Of a DNA stretch of 64,000 nt, positions 42,810 to 50,926 are shown one piece after another. The notes beneath the pieces were generated by a model. That model saw only the letters and a program-made list of their open reading frames with translations. It did not search any database and was not told the origin of the DNA. The stretch's first letter is position 1. Each line of letters begins with the position of its first letter. The DNA is from Ruminococcus sp. Phil11 (GTDB taxonomy: Bacteria; Bacillota; Clostridia; Oscillospirales; Ruminococcaceae). The DNA lies in contig MSGZ01000006.1 of the NCBI GenBank assembly GCA_001940925.1, positions 1-64,000 of the forward strand. Direction: 5' to 3'. A program made the translations under genes and the position numbers.

Positions 42810-42965
42810 ATGAAATATGTCTGCTCTGTCTGCGGTTATGTCTATGACGAGGCGGCCGGCGATCCGGACAACGGCATCGCGGCCGGCACCAAGTTTGAGG
42901 ATCTGCCGGAGGATTTCGTATGTCCGCTCTGCGGCGTCGGCAAGGATATGTTCGAGGCTGAATAA
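42810..42965 (+). CDS. Rubredoxin
   Basis: 51-residue rubredoxin. Two knuckles, [12 protein letters not shown] and [12 protein letters not shown], bind one iron; the central part [19 protein letters not shown] is standard. A one-electron carrier, commonly used for oxygen and peroxide reduction in anaerobes. GGAAAGGAGGAACCTGC precedes the start. It lies 35 bases after the M24 peptidase gene and is probably co-transcribed with it. Confidence 0.95.
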   Translation: MKYVCSVCGYVYDEAAGDPDNGIAAGTKFEDLPEDFVCPLCGVGKDMFEAE

Positions 42966-42984
42966 GCGGTCTGCACGGATAACA

Positions 42985-43028
42985 AGCAGCCCGGCCGTAC
43001 ACGCGAATGCGCATACGGCCGGGCTGCT
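42985..43028 (+). terminator. Terminator after rubredoxin
   Basis: AGCAGCCCGGCCGTA and TACGGCCGGGCTGCT form a perfect 15-bp stem with a 14-base loop; the T-run is weak (GTTATG). Confidence 0.7.
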
Positions 43029-43101
43029 GTTATGAATCGAGGACTTTATTATAAGAGGATGTCGGAATTATGGGGGCGGCGTGCCCTTCGGGCAAATCTG
43101 A

Positions 43102-43140
43102 ATATTACGATTCACTTTTCACCATTCGTTATGCACTATA
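43102..43140 (+). repeat. AT-rich repeat, degenerate copy
   Basis: TTACGATTCACTTTTCACC followed by ATTCGTTATGCACTAT, in front of a forward dispersed element, as at 32640. Confidence 0.5.
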
Positions 43141-43255
43141 AGCATTGGGAGCAGTGACCTGTCAGAAGCCGCTTTAGCGGCGTGCATTGCGAATGTTGGG
43201 AGAGCTTCGCCACCGTCTCCGGAGGGAAATGGCTGTCGGCCCTGCCGACCGGAGG
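43141..43255 (+). repeat. Dispersed intergenic element, forward copy
   Basis: AGCATTGGGAGCAGTGACC, AGAAGCCGCTTTAGCGG (a compensated version of CCGCGG), GGGAGAGCTTCGCCACCG, GGAGGGAAATGG and hairpin GTCGGC-CCT-GCCGAC (43235-43249). It runs up to the end of the minus-strand membrane gene. Confidence 0.8.
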
Positions 43256-43263
43256 CACCTTTT

Positions 43264-43887
43264 TCAGAAGTGGTTGAGCGGTTCGCAGCTGCCCATGAAG
43301 TTTCTGCGGTAGAGGATCTGCTCGCGCTGATCCTCTGCGAGATGCCGCAGCACCGTGAAAAATGCGACATACAGCGTGCCCAGAAGCGCAAGCGACGGTA
43401 TCTCCATGCGGATGATGACAGCCGCATCAAACAGCAGAAGCATTCCGCCCGCGATCAGCGCGGCAATGCGGAGACCCTCCGAGCGGCGCAGATACCATGC
43501 CGCTGCACCGAGCAGTGCAGCCGGGATCAGTGCCAGCAGACGCGCAAACAGCATCGCCTCATTGACCCAGAAGCCGCCGATCCTTGAGGCCGCAAAGCAG
43601 CCGACGATCATCGGCATCAGATAACAGACCACGCCCGCGGAAGCCTGCAGCGGCGTCCTGGCACTGACCGCGATCAGTGTGCAGCAGACCGCCCACAGGA
43701 ACAGTCCCGTTGAGACCTGACCGCAGGCAAACAGCAGCTCGCCGAGGATGCCCGGATAATAGCCGCCGTACCATGCAGTCGTCAGGATGCCTGCCGCAAA
43801 GCCCGCGGCTGCGAGCACCAGCAGCCATTTGCTGAGCCGCTTTTCCTCTGCCGGATCCCCGCCGCAGAATAACGAATGCATTTTCAT
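43264..43887 (-). CDS. Six-span membrane protein
   Basis: 207 residues starting MKMHSLFCGGDPAEEKRLSK, then about six hydrophobic segments, ending SCEPLNHF. Family not recognised. The start overlaps the VanZ stop (ATGA), so it is co-translated with VanZ. A longer reading upstream runs through vanZ in another frame and is rejected. Confidence 0.75.
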   Translation of the reverse strand: MKMHSLFCGGDPAEEKRLSKWLLVLAAAGFAAGILTTAWYGGYYPGILGELLFACGQVSTGLFLWAVCCTLIAVSARTPLQASAGVVCYLMPMIVGCFAASRIGGFWVNEAMLFARLLALIPAALLGAAAWYLRRSEGLRIAALIAGGMLLLFDAAVIIRMEIPSLALLGTLYVAFFTVLRHLAEDQREQILYRRNFMGSCEPLNHF

Positions 43888-44417
43888 GTGAATCCACGCT
43901 CCTTGTTGATGAATTTCAGGATGGCGCCGGTGACCGGGCGGAACCATGCGGAAATGATGTACCCCGCCGCGCCCCCGGCTGTGTTGGTAATAAGGTCTGT
44001 GACGTCTGCGGTGCGGCCGGTGTGCGGCTGCAGCAGCTCGATCGCCAGACTGATGAGAAACGTCCGGAAAACGGTTCCGAAGAAGCAGGATCCTTCTTTG
44101 GTCAGCGGCCGGAGAAAGCTGTACGGCATCAGCAGCAGCGCGTTCAGCCCGATCTGACGCATGTAGTCGCCGCGCCGCAGCCGGACGTCGATGAACGGCA
44201 CGGTGTTCATCGGCGTGTACGGTATTTCTCTGATGTACGGCAGTGCGGCCAGCACCGGCAGCAAAGTCAGGTACAGCACCGCGGCAAAATGCACATACAT
44301 CAGCGTTCTGACCAGCAGCATATCTGCGCCCTGCTTTTTCCACCGCGGGAACAGCGCGAAGATATACAGGCAGAACATGACCAGCAGATCCGGGATCGTT
44401 GTCATATCGAGACTCAT
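43884..44417 (-). CDS. VanZ family membrane protein
   Basis: 177 residues with about five membrane segments. The VanZ pattern is visible: IPYTPMNTVPFIDVRLRRGD, NALLLMPYSFLRPL, FLISLAIELLQPHTGRTADV and TDLITNTAGGAAGYII. VanZ-like proteins are associated with low-level teicoplanin resistance, though most members have no proven role. AGAAGGAGAG precedes the start. First gene of a two-gene minus-strand operon. Confidence 0.9.
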   Translation of the reverse strand: MSLDMTTIPDLLVMFCLYIFALFPRWKKQGADMLLVRTLMYVHFAAVLYLTLLPVLAALPYIREIPYTPMNTVPFIDVRLRRGDYMRQIGLNALLLMPYSFLRPLTKEGSCFFGTVFRTFLISLAIELLQPHTGRTADVTDLITNTAGGAAGYIISAWFRPVTGAILKFINKERGFT

Positions 44418-44453
44418 GTTGCTGTCTCTCCTTCTGTTTCTCTTTCTGACAGC

Positions 44454-44482
44454 ATCATAGCATGAACGGCATGAAAAAACAA
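44454..44482 (-). promoter_or_regulatory. Sigma-A promoter of the VanZ operon
   Basis: Minus strand: TTGTTT (44482-44477), 17 bases, TATGAT (44459-44454). Confidence 0.65.
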
Positions 44483-44664
44483 GGGCTTTTCCCAATTATT
44501 CAGGTTTTCTTTCGCAATTCTTCATAAACCGCACGGGCAGTACCCGCGTCCGTTTTTTCGTGAACGGGAAATACCGGCCAATGAAAAGCTGACTGATCTC
44601 AGCTATGCCTGAAGGGTACATCGCCGTGATTCAGATCCGCGCTTCTTTTTTTTCTGTCTGCCCA

Positions 44665-44694
44665 TTGACATTTTTTCCTGTAATATGTTATAAT
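44665..44694 (+). promoter_or_regulatory. Sigma-A promoter of the permuted binding protein gene
   Basis: TTGACA, 18 bases, TATAAT; start codon 57 bases further on. Confidence 0.85.
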
Positions 44695-44750
44695 ATGAGC
44701 AGATACCCGTCCGGATGACGGAAGTTATGATATCAGGAGGTAGCGAGATC

Positions 44751-45539
44751 ATGAAAAGAAGGCTTATGACCGGCGGGATTTCCGCTCTGCTGCTCTGCGG
44801 GATGATGCTGACGGGCTGCGGCTCCGGAATTCCTGCAAACAAGGTGCACAGCGTTGCCGATCTGAACGGCAAAACGATCGGCGTGCAGGAAGGTACGACC
44901 GGCAACACGCTTGCAGGCGATATCGAAAATGCAACAGTTGAGACCTATGCAAAGGCTGCGGACGGTATCATGGCACTGGAGCAGGGCAAGATCGACGCTG
45001 TCATCGTGGACAGCGAAACTGCAAATGCATTTGTCGCAACGCATCCGGATATCACCGTGCTGGATGAGGCATTTGCGGAAGAAGAATACGCGATCGCAGT
45101 CGGGCTGCGTGAGAAGCAGCTGCTCGACGATATCAATATGGCACTGACACAGCTCGAGGTAGACGGCACGCTCGGCAGCATCAAGAAGAACTACGAGGGC
45201 GATGAAAAGGGTCAGCATCCCTATGAGATCAAGGATGTGGACAGAAGCAAGGGTACGCTCGTCATGGCGACCAATGCGGAATTCCCGCCCTATGAGGAGC
45301 GCATCGGCGCGGACATCGTCGGCTTTGATGTGGACATGATGAATGCGGTCTGCGATTATCTCGGTTATGAGCTGCAGATCTCGGACATGGCCTTTGATGC
45401 GATCATTCCCGCAGTTGAGGGCGGTCAGGCGGATGTCGGCGTGGCAGGTCTTTCCGTGACAGACGAGCGCAAGGTGCATGTTGCCTTCTCGAATGTCTAT
45501 GCAACGACCAATCAGGTCGTCGTCGTCAGAAGCAAATAA
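44751..45539 (+). CDS. Solute-binding lipoprotein (family 3, amino-acid type), circularly permuted
   Basis: 262 residues; signal peptide with lipobox MLTGC. All parts of an SBP_bac_3 amino-acid-binding protein are present but in reversed order. Residues about 27-142 are the second lobe (SVADLNGKTIGVQEGTTGN, GKIDAVIVDSE, FAEEEYAIAVG, DGTLGSIKKNYEG). Residues about 158-262 are the first lobe (GTLVMATNAEFPPYEE, GFDVDMMNAVCDYLGYEL, AGLSVTDERKVHVAFSN), which in ordinary members comes right after the signal peptide. The ligand residues (Arg in TDERK, Asp in VIVDSE) are kept, so it probably binds a polar amino acid. AGGAGG precedes the start. No permease or ATPase gene is adjacent. Confidence 0.88.
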   Translation: MKRRLMTGGISALLLCGMMLTGCGSGIPANKVHSVADLNGKTIGVQEGTTGNTLAGDIENATVETYAKAADGIMALEQGKIDAVIVDSETANAFVATHPDITVLDEAFAEEEYAIAVGLREKQLLDDINMALTQLEVDGTLGSIKKNYEGDEKGQHPYEIKDVDRSKGTLVMATNAEFPPYEERIGADIVGFDVDMMNAVCDYLGYELQISDMAFDAIIPAVEGGQADVGVAGLSVTDERKVHVAFSNVYATTNQVVVVRSK

Positions 45540-45542
45540 CAC

Positions 45543-45590
45543 AAAAAAGCAGCACCCCTTCCGGAAACGAACCGGAGGGGGTGCTTTTTT
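45543..45590. terminator. Bidirectional terminator
   Basis: AAAAAAGCAGCACCCC and GGGGGTGCTTTTTT pair with further GC pairs inside; it serves both converging genes. Confidence 0.88.
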
Positions 45591-45606
45591 GCTGCGGAAA
45601 CGCGGA

Positions 45607-46440
45607 TCAGGTGGTGAGGTAGCTGTAATTGCCGCCCATGATGCCTGCATTGATATGATAGAAGATCTCCATGCCGTCATCGTGGGTAATGGTCCAGCTG
45701 CCGTTCAGGTCGATCGCGCCCATAACGGTGTTGTAGTCCTTGCCCGGGAAGTTGTAGTTGCCTTCGTTTCTGAATGCAACGTCAACGTCTCTGATATCAA
45801 TATAGCAGTCGCCGTTTGCATCGCCCTCCATGGCCGGACGGATGACATACGAAACATTGAAGGTCTGGTTGTTGGAGGTGCGCTTCAGCTTGCCGTCCTG
45901 CGGGCAGGAGAAGGTCACGCCGTGCTTGACGCGGTTATTGACGATCTCGCTGGCGTAGACGGTGTTGGTTTCATCGTTGATGCCGGTGATGAAGATCGTG
46001 TGCTGCGAACCGTTGCGGGTCAGGACGATCTGGTCACCGAGGCGGATGACAGCGGGGCAGTTTGCATAGCCGCCGGGCAGCTCCACGAAGATCGTGTTCT
46101 GGCTGCCGAAGTGCGAGCAGGCAAGCGTTCTTGCAAATGCCTTTGCGTCGGTCAGCGCGCTGCCCTGCGATGTGCCGCTGATGTTCGCGGTGGTGAAGCC
46201 TTCGCCGAGAACCTTGCCGGAATAAACGGTGGTGTTCCAGTAGCTGTTTTCCGGATAGTTGTAAACAGACCAGAAGTAGCAGTTGTGGCTCATGTTGTAG
46301 GGCTCATTGCAGTATGCCTGCGAATTGCCGGTGGTCGGATGTGCGTTGTTGACTGCAGACGCGGAGAGTGCCTGCATACCGCAGACTGCGGTGATCGCAG
46401 CGCAGACCGCAGCGGCAGCTCTGGTGGAGATGTGTTTCAT
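45607..46440 (-). CDS. Secreted papain-like-fold protein with C-terminal dockerin, paralogue A
   Basis: 277 residues. Signal peptide (MKHISTRAAAAVCAAITAV), then a domain of about 190 residues that resembles a degenerate NlpC/CHAP-type fold: Cys in SHNCYFWSVYNY, GDQIVLTRNGSQHTIFITGI with a His where papain-like amidases have theirs. The C-terminus is a dockerin (DANGDCYIDIRD, then DLNGSWTITHDD). It is the only one of four tandem paralogues with both Cys and His. GAGGTG lies before the chosen start; an ATG two codons upstream is too close to it. Enzymatic role is inference. Confidence 0.78.
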   Translation of the reverse strand: MKHISTRAAAAVCAAITAVCGMQALSASAVNNAHPTTGNSQAYCNEPYNMSHNCYFWSVYNYPENSYWNTTVYSGKVLGEGFTTANISGTSQGSALTDAKAFARTLACSHFGSQNTIFVELPGGYANCPAVIRLGDQIVLTRNGSQHTIFITGINDETNTVYASEIVNNRVKHGVTFSCPQDGKLKRTSNNQTFNVSYVIRPAMEGDANGDCYIDIRDVDVAFRNEGNYNFPGKDYNTVMGAIDLNGSWTITHDDGMEIFYHINAGIMGGNYSYLTT

Positions 46441-46492
46441 GATCATTCACCTCATGTGCAATATTAACGCATTTATTCATGCGCATATTCAG

Positions 46493-46521
46493 ATTATAGC
46501 ACAAGAGAATATGCTTGTCAA
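46493..46521 (-). promoter_or_regulatory. Promoter of dockerin paralogue A
   Basis: Minus strand: TTGACA (46521-46516), 17 bases, TATAAT (46498-46493). Spacer TTGTGC end and upstream motif are shared with paralogue B. Confidence 0.88.
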
Positions 46522-46721
46522 TACCATATCGGCGTTTGTAATAATTACATATTTTCAGATAATATTGCGGAATTAGGCTATCAAAAACCGCGATTTAGCG
46601 AAATATTTAGTTATATATCGTTTGATTTTGCAAACTTGTATAGAATATGTTGAGCGCAGGAAAAGTGCACCGCGGGCAAATGTATATATCCGGCAATATA
46701 ATCATAAATCCGCGAATCAGG

Positions 46722-46758
46722 ACCGCCCCTCCGTTCCGGTGAACAGAGGGGCGGTTTC
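46722..46758 (-). terminator. Hairpin after dockerin paralogue B
   Basis: ACCGCCCCTC and GAGGGGCGGT pair; a T-run is clear only on the plus strand (TTTCTT). Confidence 0.6.
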
Positions 46759-46776
46759 TTGTCGGTCAAAACGGGA

Positions 46777-47613
46777 TCAGACAGTGGTGCAGTAGCTGTA
46801 ATTGCCGGTCATTCTGCCGTCGCTGTTGTTCATGAGGACGCCCATTGCATCGCGCCATGTGATCTGCCAGTCTCCGTCGATGTCGGCTGCAGCCATCGTC
46901 GCATTGTAGTCTGCGCCCGGGAAGCTGTATGCGTTGTAATGGTTGCTCAGCCATGTGAAGTCGGCACTGTCCACGACGGAGTCGCCGTTTGCATCGCCTT
47001 CCTTGACCGGACGGACAACGTAATCCACGGTAAAGACCGTGCCGTCAGAGATGCGTCTGAGCTTGTTGTAGCCGAACTTGACGTAGCCGGAGCCCCACTG
47101 GACGCAGCCGTTCACGAGCTCGCTTGCGTTGAGGGAGTAGTCATTGTAGACAGAGGTGATGAAGATCGCGTGCTGCTGACCGCTGCTGCTGGTCATGACG
47201 ATCTGGTCGCCCTGCTTGGCGGTTCTGGTATCGTCAACAATGTCAGCCGGCTGCTCGGTGAAATAGAGATTCTCGCTGCCGTAGTTGCCGATCGCGAGGC
47301 TTCTGACCCATGCGAGCGGTGCCGGCAGCGCAGTACCTTCGCTGATGCCGCTGAGGTTCGTCGTGGAGTAGCCCGGGCCGAACACCTTGCCCTGACGGAC
47401 CGTCTGCGACCATGCAGACCCCTGCGGGAAGTGGTAGACCTGCCAGAAGTAAAGGTTGTGGCTGAAGTTCATGCCGAACTCGGTGGAATCCTGTGTGTTG
47501 CCGGATGTCGGGTGTGCGCCGGTGATTGCGGATGCTGTGACTGCCTGCATTCCGCAGACTGCGGTGATTGCGGCGCAGAGCGCTGCTGCTGCCTTGATTG
47601 TGGTACGTTTCAT
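46777..47613 (-). CDS. Secreted dockerin protein, paralogue B
   Basis: 278 residues, close homologue of paralogue A: signal peptide (MKRTTIKAAAALCAAITAV), the same fold, and a complete dockerin (DANGDSVVDSAD, then DIDGDWQITWRD). The putative nucleophile is replaced (SHNLYFWQVYHF instead of SHNCYFW), while the His is kept (GQQHAIFITSV). It is therefore probably not a hydrolase any more and may bind its target. TTAAAGGGGAAA precedes the start; own promoter. Confidence 0.8.
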   Translation of the reverse strand: MKRTTIKAAAALCAAITAVCGMQAVTASAITGAHPTSGNTQDSTEFGMNFSHNLYFWQVYHFPQGSAWSQTVRQGKVFGPGYSTTNLSGISEGTALPAPLAWVRSLAIGNYGSENLYFTEQPADIVDDTRTAKQGDQIVMTSSSGQQHAIFITSVYNDYSLNASELVNGCVQWGSGYVKFGYNKLRRISDGTVFTVDYVVRPVKEGDANGDSVVDSADFTWLSNHYNAYSFPGADYNATMAAADIDGDWQITWRDAMGVLMNNSDGRMTGNYSYCTTV

Positions 47614-47663
47614 GCGTGTTTCCCCTTTAAGCAATATTTGCACATTTTGCTGTGCATATTTCG

Positions 47664-47692
47664 ATTATAGCACAGGAAAAATGGCTTGTCAA
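47664..47692 (-). promoter_or_regulatory. Promoter of dockerin paralogue B
   Basis: Minus strand: TTGACA (47692-47687), 17 bases, TATAAT (47669-47664). Upstream TGTAATTATTACAAA palindrome at about 47703-47719 as in paralogue A. Confidence 0.88.
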
Positions 47693-47870
47693 TACAATTT
47701 CTGCGTTTGTAATAATTACATAATTTCAGATTATATTGCGGAATGAGGCTATCAAAATGCACGAAACAGCATTTGTTTTGTTATATCTTGTGCAATTTTG
47801 CGGACGCGGCGGCGTGAACGGTCTGCGGGATATCGCGGGAGCAGACAATATTGTTATAAAATGAGCGGAT

Positions 47871-47905
47871 AAAAAGAACGTCCCGTTCCGAAAAACAGGA
47901 CGTTC
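47871..47905 (-). terminator. Terminator of dockerin paralogue C
   Basis: GAACGTCC and GGACGTTC pair; TTTTTATCC follows on the minus strand. Confidence 0.85.
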
Positions 47906-47920
47906 CTCTGCTTGTGTAAA

Positions 47921-48856
47921 TCAGCCTTCAGCGTTCATCTTGATATAGTGGAAGTATCCGCTGCCGTCAAATGTCATTCTGCCGGTATCGTTCACTGCGC
48001 CGGTAACGCCGTCCTTGTGGGTGAGGTTCCAGCCGACGGTGTAGAATGCAGAATACTCAACCTTGTAATCATTTGCCCATACAACTCTTGCGAAGATGTC
48101 GGTGCGGTAGATGCTCGGGTTCAGGAGTGCATTGACATCCTTCGGATAGAAGTTCGTCTGGTCTCCGATTTTGTTCTTGAGCCAGGTCTTATCAGCCTGC
48201 GTGAAGATGCCGTCGCCGTTCACATCGCCTTCCTTGATCGGACGGATCAGGAAGTCCATATAGATGTTGTCTTCCACAACGGTACCGTTGGAGTTCAGTC
48301 TCTGGAGATAGTAGCTTGTGCTGCTCTTCTTTCTGTAGGTGTTGCGCTCGATGATATGCGTGGAGTTGTTCAGAGAGAAGGCGTCGAAAGTGCCGTCGCT
48401 GTTCACATAAGTGATGAAGATGGTTTTCTGGGAACCGCTGCGGGTGCTGCCGAGTCGGATCTGGTCGCCCATTTTGATCGGGGTGTTGCCGTAGACGATG
48501 TGCTCCATGTAGGTCTTGGTGCCGAAGAAGGTGTTTGCGAGATGTCTGCAGAGAGCCTGAGAGCCGGTCAGCGGAGTGCCCAAGCCGGTGCCGCTGTAAG
48601 TGGTTCTCTTATATCCGTTCGAGCAAACATCGCCGCTGGAAACGGTCTCGTTCCAGTACTTGCCGCCGGAAATGTTGGCGTAACGGCTCCAGCCGCTGAC
48701 GGTGTAACCCATGTTCTGCGGAAGCTCGCACCAATCCTGGGTCTGCGTGTCGTAGTAGAATGTTTCCCATGCGTTTGCAGTGATAGCCTGCGATGCGCAT
48801 ACGGTCGTTGCTGCAGCGAACAGCATTGCTGTGATTCTGGACTTCATGTTTTTCAT
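47921..48856 (-). CDS. Secreted dockerin-like protein, paralogue C
   Basis: 311 residues. Signal peptide (MKNMKSRITAMLFAAATTV), then the same domain as A and B but with both the Cys and His replaced (VSGWSRYANISGG; GSQKTIFITYV). The C-terminus has one clear calcium loop (DVNGDGIFTQAD, KTWLKNKIGD) and then a different 70-residue end (VWANDYKVEYSAFYTVGW). GAGGTGG precedes the start. Most similar to paralogue D. An in-frame ATG at 48910 coincides with the predicted transcription start but lacks a ribosome site. Confidence 0.78.
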   Translation of the reverse strand: MKNMKSRITAMLFAAATTVCASQAITANAWETFYYDTQTQDWCELPQNMGYTVSGWSRYANISGGKYWNETVSSGDVCSNGYKRTTYSGTGLGTPLTGSQALCRHLANTFFGTKTYMEHIVYGNTPIKMGDQIRLGSTRSGSQKTIFITYVNSDGTFDAFSLNNSTHIIERNTYRKKSSTSYYLQRLNSNGTVVEDNIYMDFLIRPIKEGDVNGDGIFTQADKTWLKNKIGDQTNFYPKDVNALLNPSIYRTDIFARVVWANDYKVEYSAFYTVGWNLTHKDGVTGAVNDTGRMTFDGSGYFHYIKMNAEG

Positions 48857-48916
48857 ATTCTTTTCCACCTCATTTGTAAATTTTACACCGTTGCCGTACC
48901 TCCGGTGCATGGCCAG

Positions 48917-48945
48917 AGTATACCACAAGTTGATTTCGTTGTCAA
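48917..48945 (-). promoter_or_regulatory. Promoter of dockerin paralogue C
   Basis: Minus strand: TTGACA (48945-48940), 17 bases, TATACT (48922-48917). Box and spacer nearly identical to that of paralogue D. Confidence 0.85.
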
Positions 48946-49323
48946 TATTATTCTGAGTATTTTAATAATTATCTGATTGAAATTATATTGCTCATTTTTG
49001 TTTTCGCCTGCATCAGGCGGAAAATCTTGCACAGAATTTGTCGATTGTTGATTTGATAGCAAGATAATTACACAAACAATAATTTTTCCTGTTCTGCGGC
49101 CAAAAGGAGATTCTGCATCTCATTTAATATTAAAAATGCAGTATTACCGTGCTTTATAAATATGTATAGCCGGAACAAAATGCAGGCTGCGGCCAAAAAA
49201 TCGGCTTGCTGCGGGAAAACCGGACGCCGGGCAGCACGGGATACCGGCCGCTTGACCGATCATAGAAAATATATTATATTGCAGAGAATATGTATGCCGA
49301 AGTCCTGCTGTGAGATCGGCATA

Positions 49324-49364
49324 AAAAAGGACTCCCCGTTCCGAAGAACAGGGAGGAGCCTTTT
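49324..49364 (-). terminator. Terminator of dockerin paralogue D
   Basis: AAAAAGGACTCCCCG and CAGGGAGGAGCCTTTT pair imperfectly; TTTTTT follows on the minus strand. Loop GTTCCGAAGAA resembles that of the paralogue C terminator. Confidence 0.7.
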
Positions 49365-49376
49365 GTGTGCATTCGA

Positions 49377-50261
49377 TCAGCCGTTGGCGTTCATCTTAAC
49401 ATAACGGAAGTCGCCGGCAGTGCCCTGAGCGAGGCAGAAGCCCACAGTATAGTAGGTGGAGTACTCGACCTTCCACTCGTTTGCGTGAGCAACTCTTGCA
49501 AAGATCTCAGAGCTGTAGGTGCTCGGGTTCAGCAGCGTGTTCACATCGACCGGATAGTAAGACGGCTGATCACCGATCTTGTTCTTAAGCCAGGTCTTAT
49601 CACTGTTGTTGACCACGCCGTCACCGTTCAGGTCATACTCCTTGACCGGACGGATGAGGAAGTCCATGTAGATGTTGTCTTCCACGACAGTACCGTTTTC
49701 GTTGAGTCTCTGGAGATAGTAGCTGCTGCTGTTCTTCTTCTTGTAGGTCGTGCGCTCGATCTTGTGCGTGGAGTTGTTCAGGGAGTAGGTATCAATCTCC
49801 AGGCCGTTAACATAAGCAACAAAGAGGGTCTTCTGCGAACCGCTGCGGCTGGTGCCGATTCTGATCTGGTCGCCCTGCTCGATCGCGGTGCTGCCGTAAA
49901 TGATCTTCTCCATGAAGGTCTTGGTGCCAAAGAAGCCTTCAGCAAGCTCTCTTGCCAGAGCCTGAGAGCCGGTCAGCTGCGTACCGTTGTTGTTGCCGCT
50001 GTATGTGGTCTTGTAGTAACCCGATCTGCAGACTGCGCCGCTCGTGACGGTCTTGTTCCAGGATGCACCGTTGTTGATGTTGTTGTAACGGCTTGCGCCC
50101 TTGATGAACTGACCCATGTTGTAGGGAACCTGGCTGTAAGCCTGTGTAACAGTCGTGTAGTAGAAGGTCTCCCATGCGGATGCAGTGATTGCCTGTGCTG
50201 CGCTGACAACTGCTGTTGCTGCAACTGCAGCTGCTGCGATTCTGGACTTGATGCTCTTCAT
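49377..50261 (-). CDS. Secreted dockerin-like protein, paralogue D
   Basis: 294 residues, close homologue of paralogue C: signal peptide (MKSIKSRIAAAAVAATAVV), degenerate papain-like domain without Cys and His (MGQFIKGASRYNN; GSQKTLFVAYV), one calcium loop (DLNGDGVVNNSD) and the KVEYSTYYTVGF end. GAGGTGG precedes the start. The leader ATG equivalent to the one in paralogue C is out of frame here, which supports the downstream starts in both. Last of four tandem copies, each with its own promoter and hairpin. Confidence 0.78.
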   Translation of the reverse strand: MKSIKSRIAAAAVAATAVVSAAQAITASAWETFYYTTVTQAYSQVPYNMGQFIKGASRYNNINNGASWNKTVTSGAVCRSGYYKTTYSGNNNGTQLTGSQALARELAEGFFGTKTFMEKIIYGSTAIEQGDQIRIGTSRSGSQKTLFVAYVNGLEIDTYSLNNSTHKIERTTYKKKNSSSYYLQRLNENGTVVEDNIYMDFLIRPVKEYDLNGDGVVNNSDKTWLKNKIGDQPSYYPVDVNTLLNPSTYSSEIFARVAHANEWKVEYSTYYTVGFCLAQGTAGDFRYVKMNANG

Positions 50262-50322
50262 ATTCTTTTTCCACCTCATCTATGTTTTTTGCACCGTTGT
50301 CGTACCTCCGGTGCATGACCAG

Positions 50323-50351
50323 AGTATACCACAAGTTGATTTCGCTGTCAA
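50323..50351 (-). promoter_or_regulatory. Promoter of dockerin paralogue D
   Basis: Minus strand: TTGACA (50351-50346), 17 bases, TATACT (50328-50323). Confidence 0.85.
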
Positions 50352-50702
50352 TATTATTTGCTGTATTTTAATAATTATTTGATTATAAATTATATTGCGA
50401 GGATTTGTTTTGCAGGCCAGTGGTGGAAAATTTTGCTTTTATTGTTTGATTTGTTGCGGCAAGATCGGAATATTTATACAAATAGCGCGATTTGTCGTGT
50501 TCAGGCCAAAACTTCCCCCTGCTTTATAATTAACATTTAGATTTACGCAAATACGCGCTTTATAAATATGTATACCCGGAACAACGGCTTATTTCGGCTG
50601 CGCTTTTTCGGGAAACCGGCAAAATCTGCACTGCGGTCGAAAATGACGCTTTCTTTCCCGGAAAGTGATAGAATATGTATTATTTTGCACAAACCGGCCG
50701 GA

Positions 50703-50891
50703 CAGGCAAACCCCTCCCTGCCGAAGCGGGGAGGGGCTGCCTGTACCAAAGATATCAGCCGTGTTTACGGCGGAAGAAACAGCAGGGCTGCCGTGCGGCA
50801 TACGGCCGGCGCACTGAGCGGAGGACTCTGCCGGGTGCTTTCCGCAGTCTGCTCTGCGGAGCTGCGGCCGTCGGCCGGGTTCCTGCTGCGT
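50703..50891 (-). ncRNA. Candidate structured small RNA
   Basis: A consensus promoter (50926-50898) would start RNA near 50891; a very stable stem at 50744-50703 would end it. The roughly 190 bases between carry no convincing frame but pair well: GCAGCAGG with CCTGCTG closes the structure, ACGGCCG pairs with CGGCCGT, TCCGCAG with CTGCGGA, GCAC with GTGC, and CCGT with ACGG. No known RNA family (6S, SRP, RNase P, tmRNA, T-box) was recognised. The terminator T-run is weak (TTTGCC). Confidence 0.5.
50711..50736 (-). terminator. Long hairpin ending the candidate RNA
   Basis: CCCCTCCC and GGGAGGGG with a 10-base loop; the stem extends outward through ACAGGCA and TGCCTGT (50744-50703). Confidence 0.65.
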
Positions 50892-50897
50892 GGCAAT

Positions 50898-50926
50898 ATT
50901 ATACCATATTATAAAGGCGATGTCAA
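50898..50926 (-). promoter_or_regulatory. Promoter of the candidate RNA
   Basis: Minus strand: TTGACA (50926-50921), 17 bases, TATAAT (50903-50898). Confidence 0.85.

Noticed and set aside
43888-44343. N-terminal extension of the six-span protein
   Set aside because: This part runs through the VanZ gene in another frame; the ATGA overlap gives the real start.
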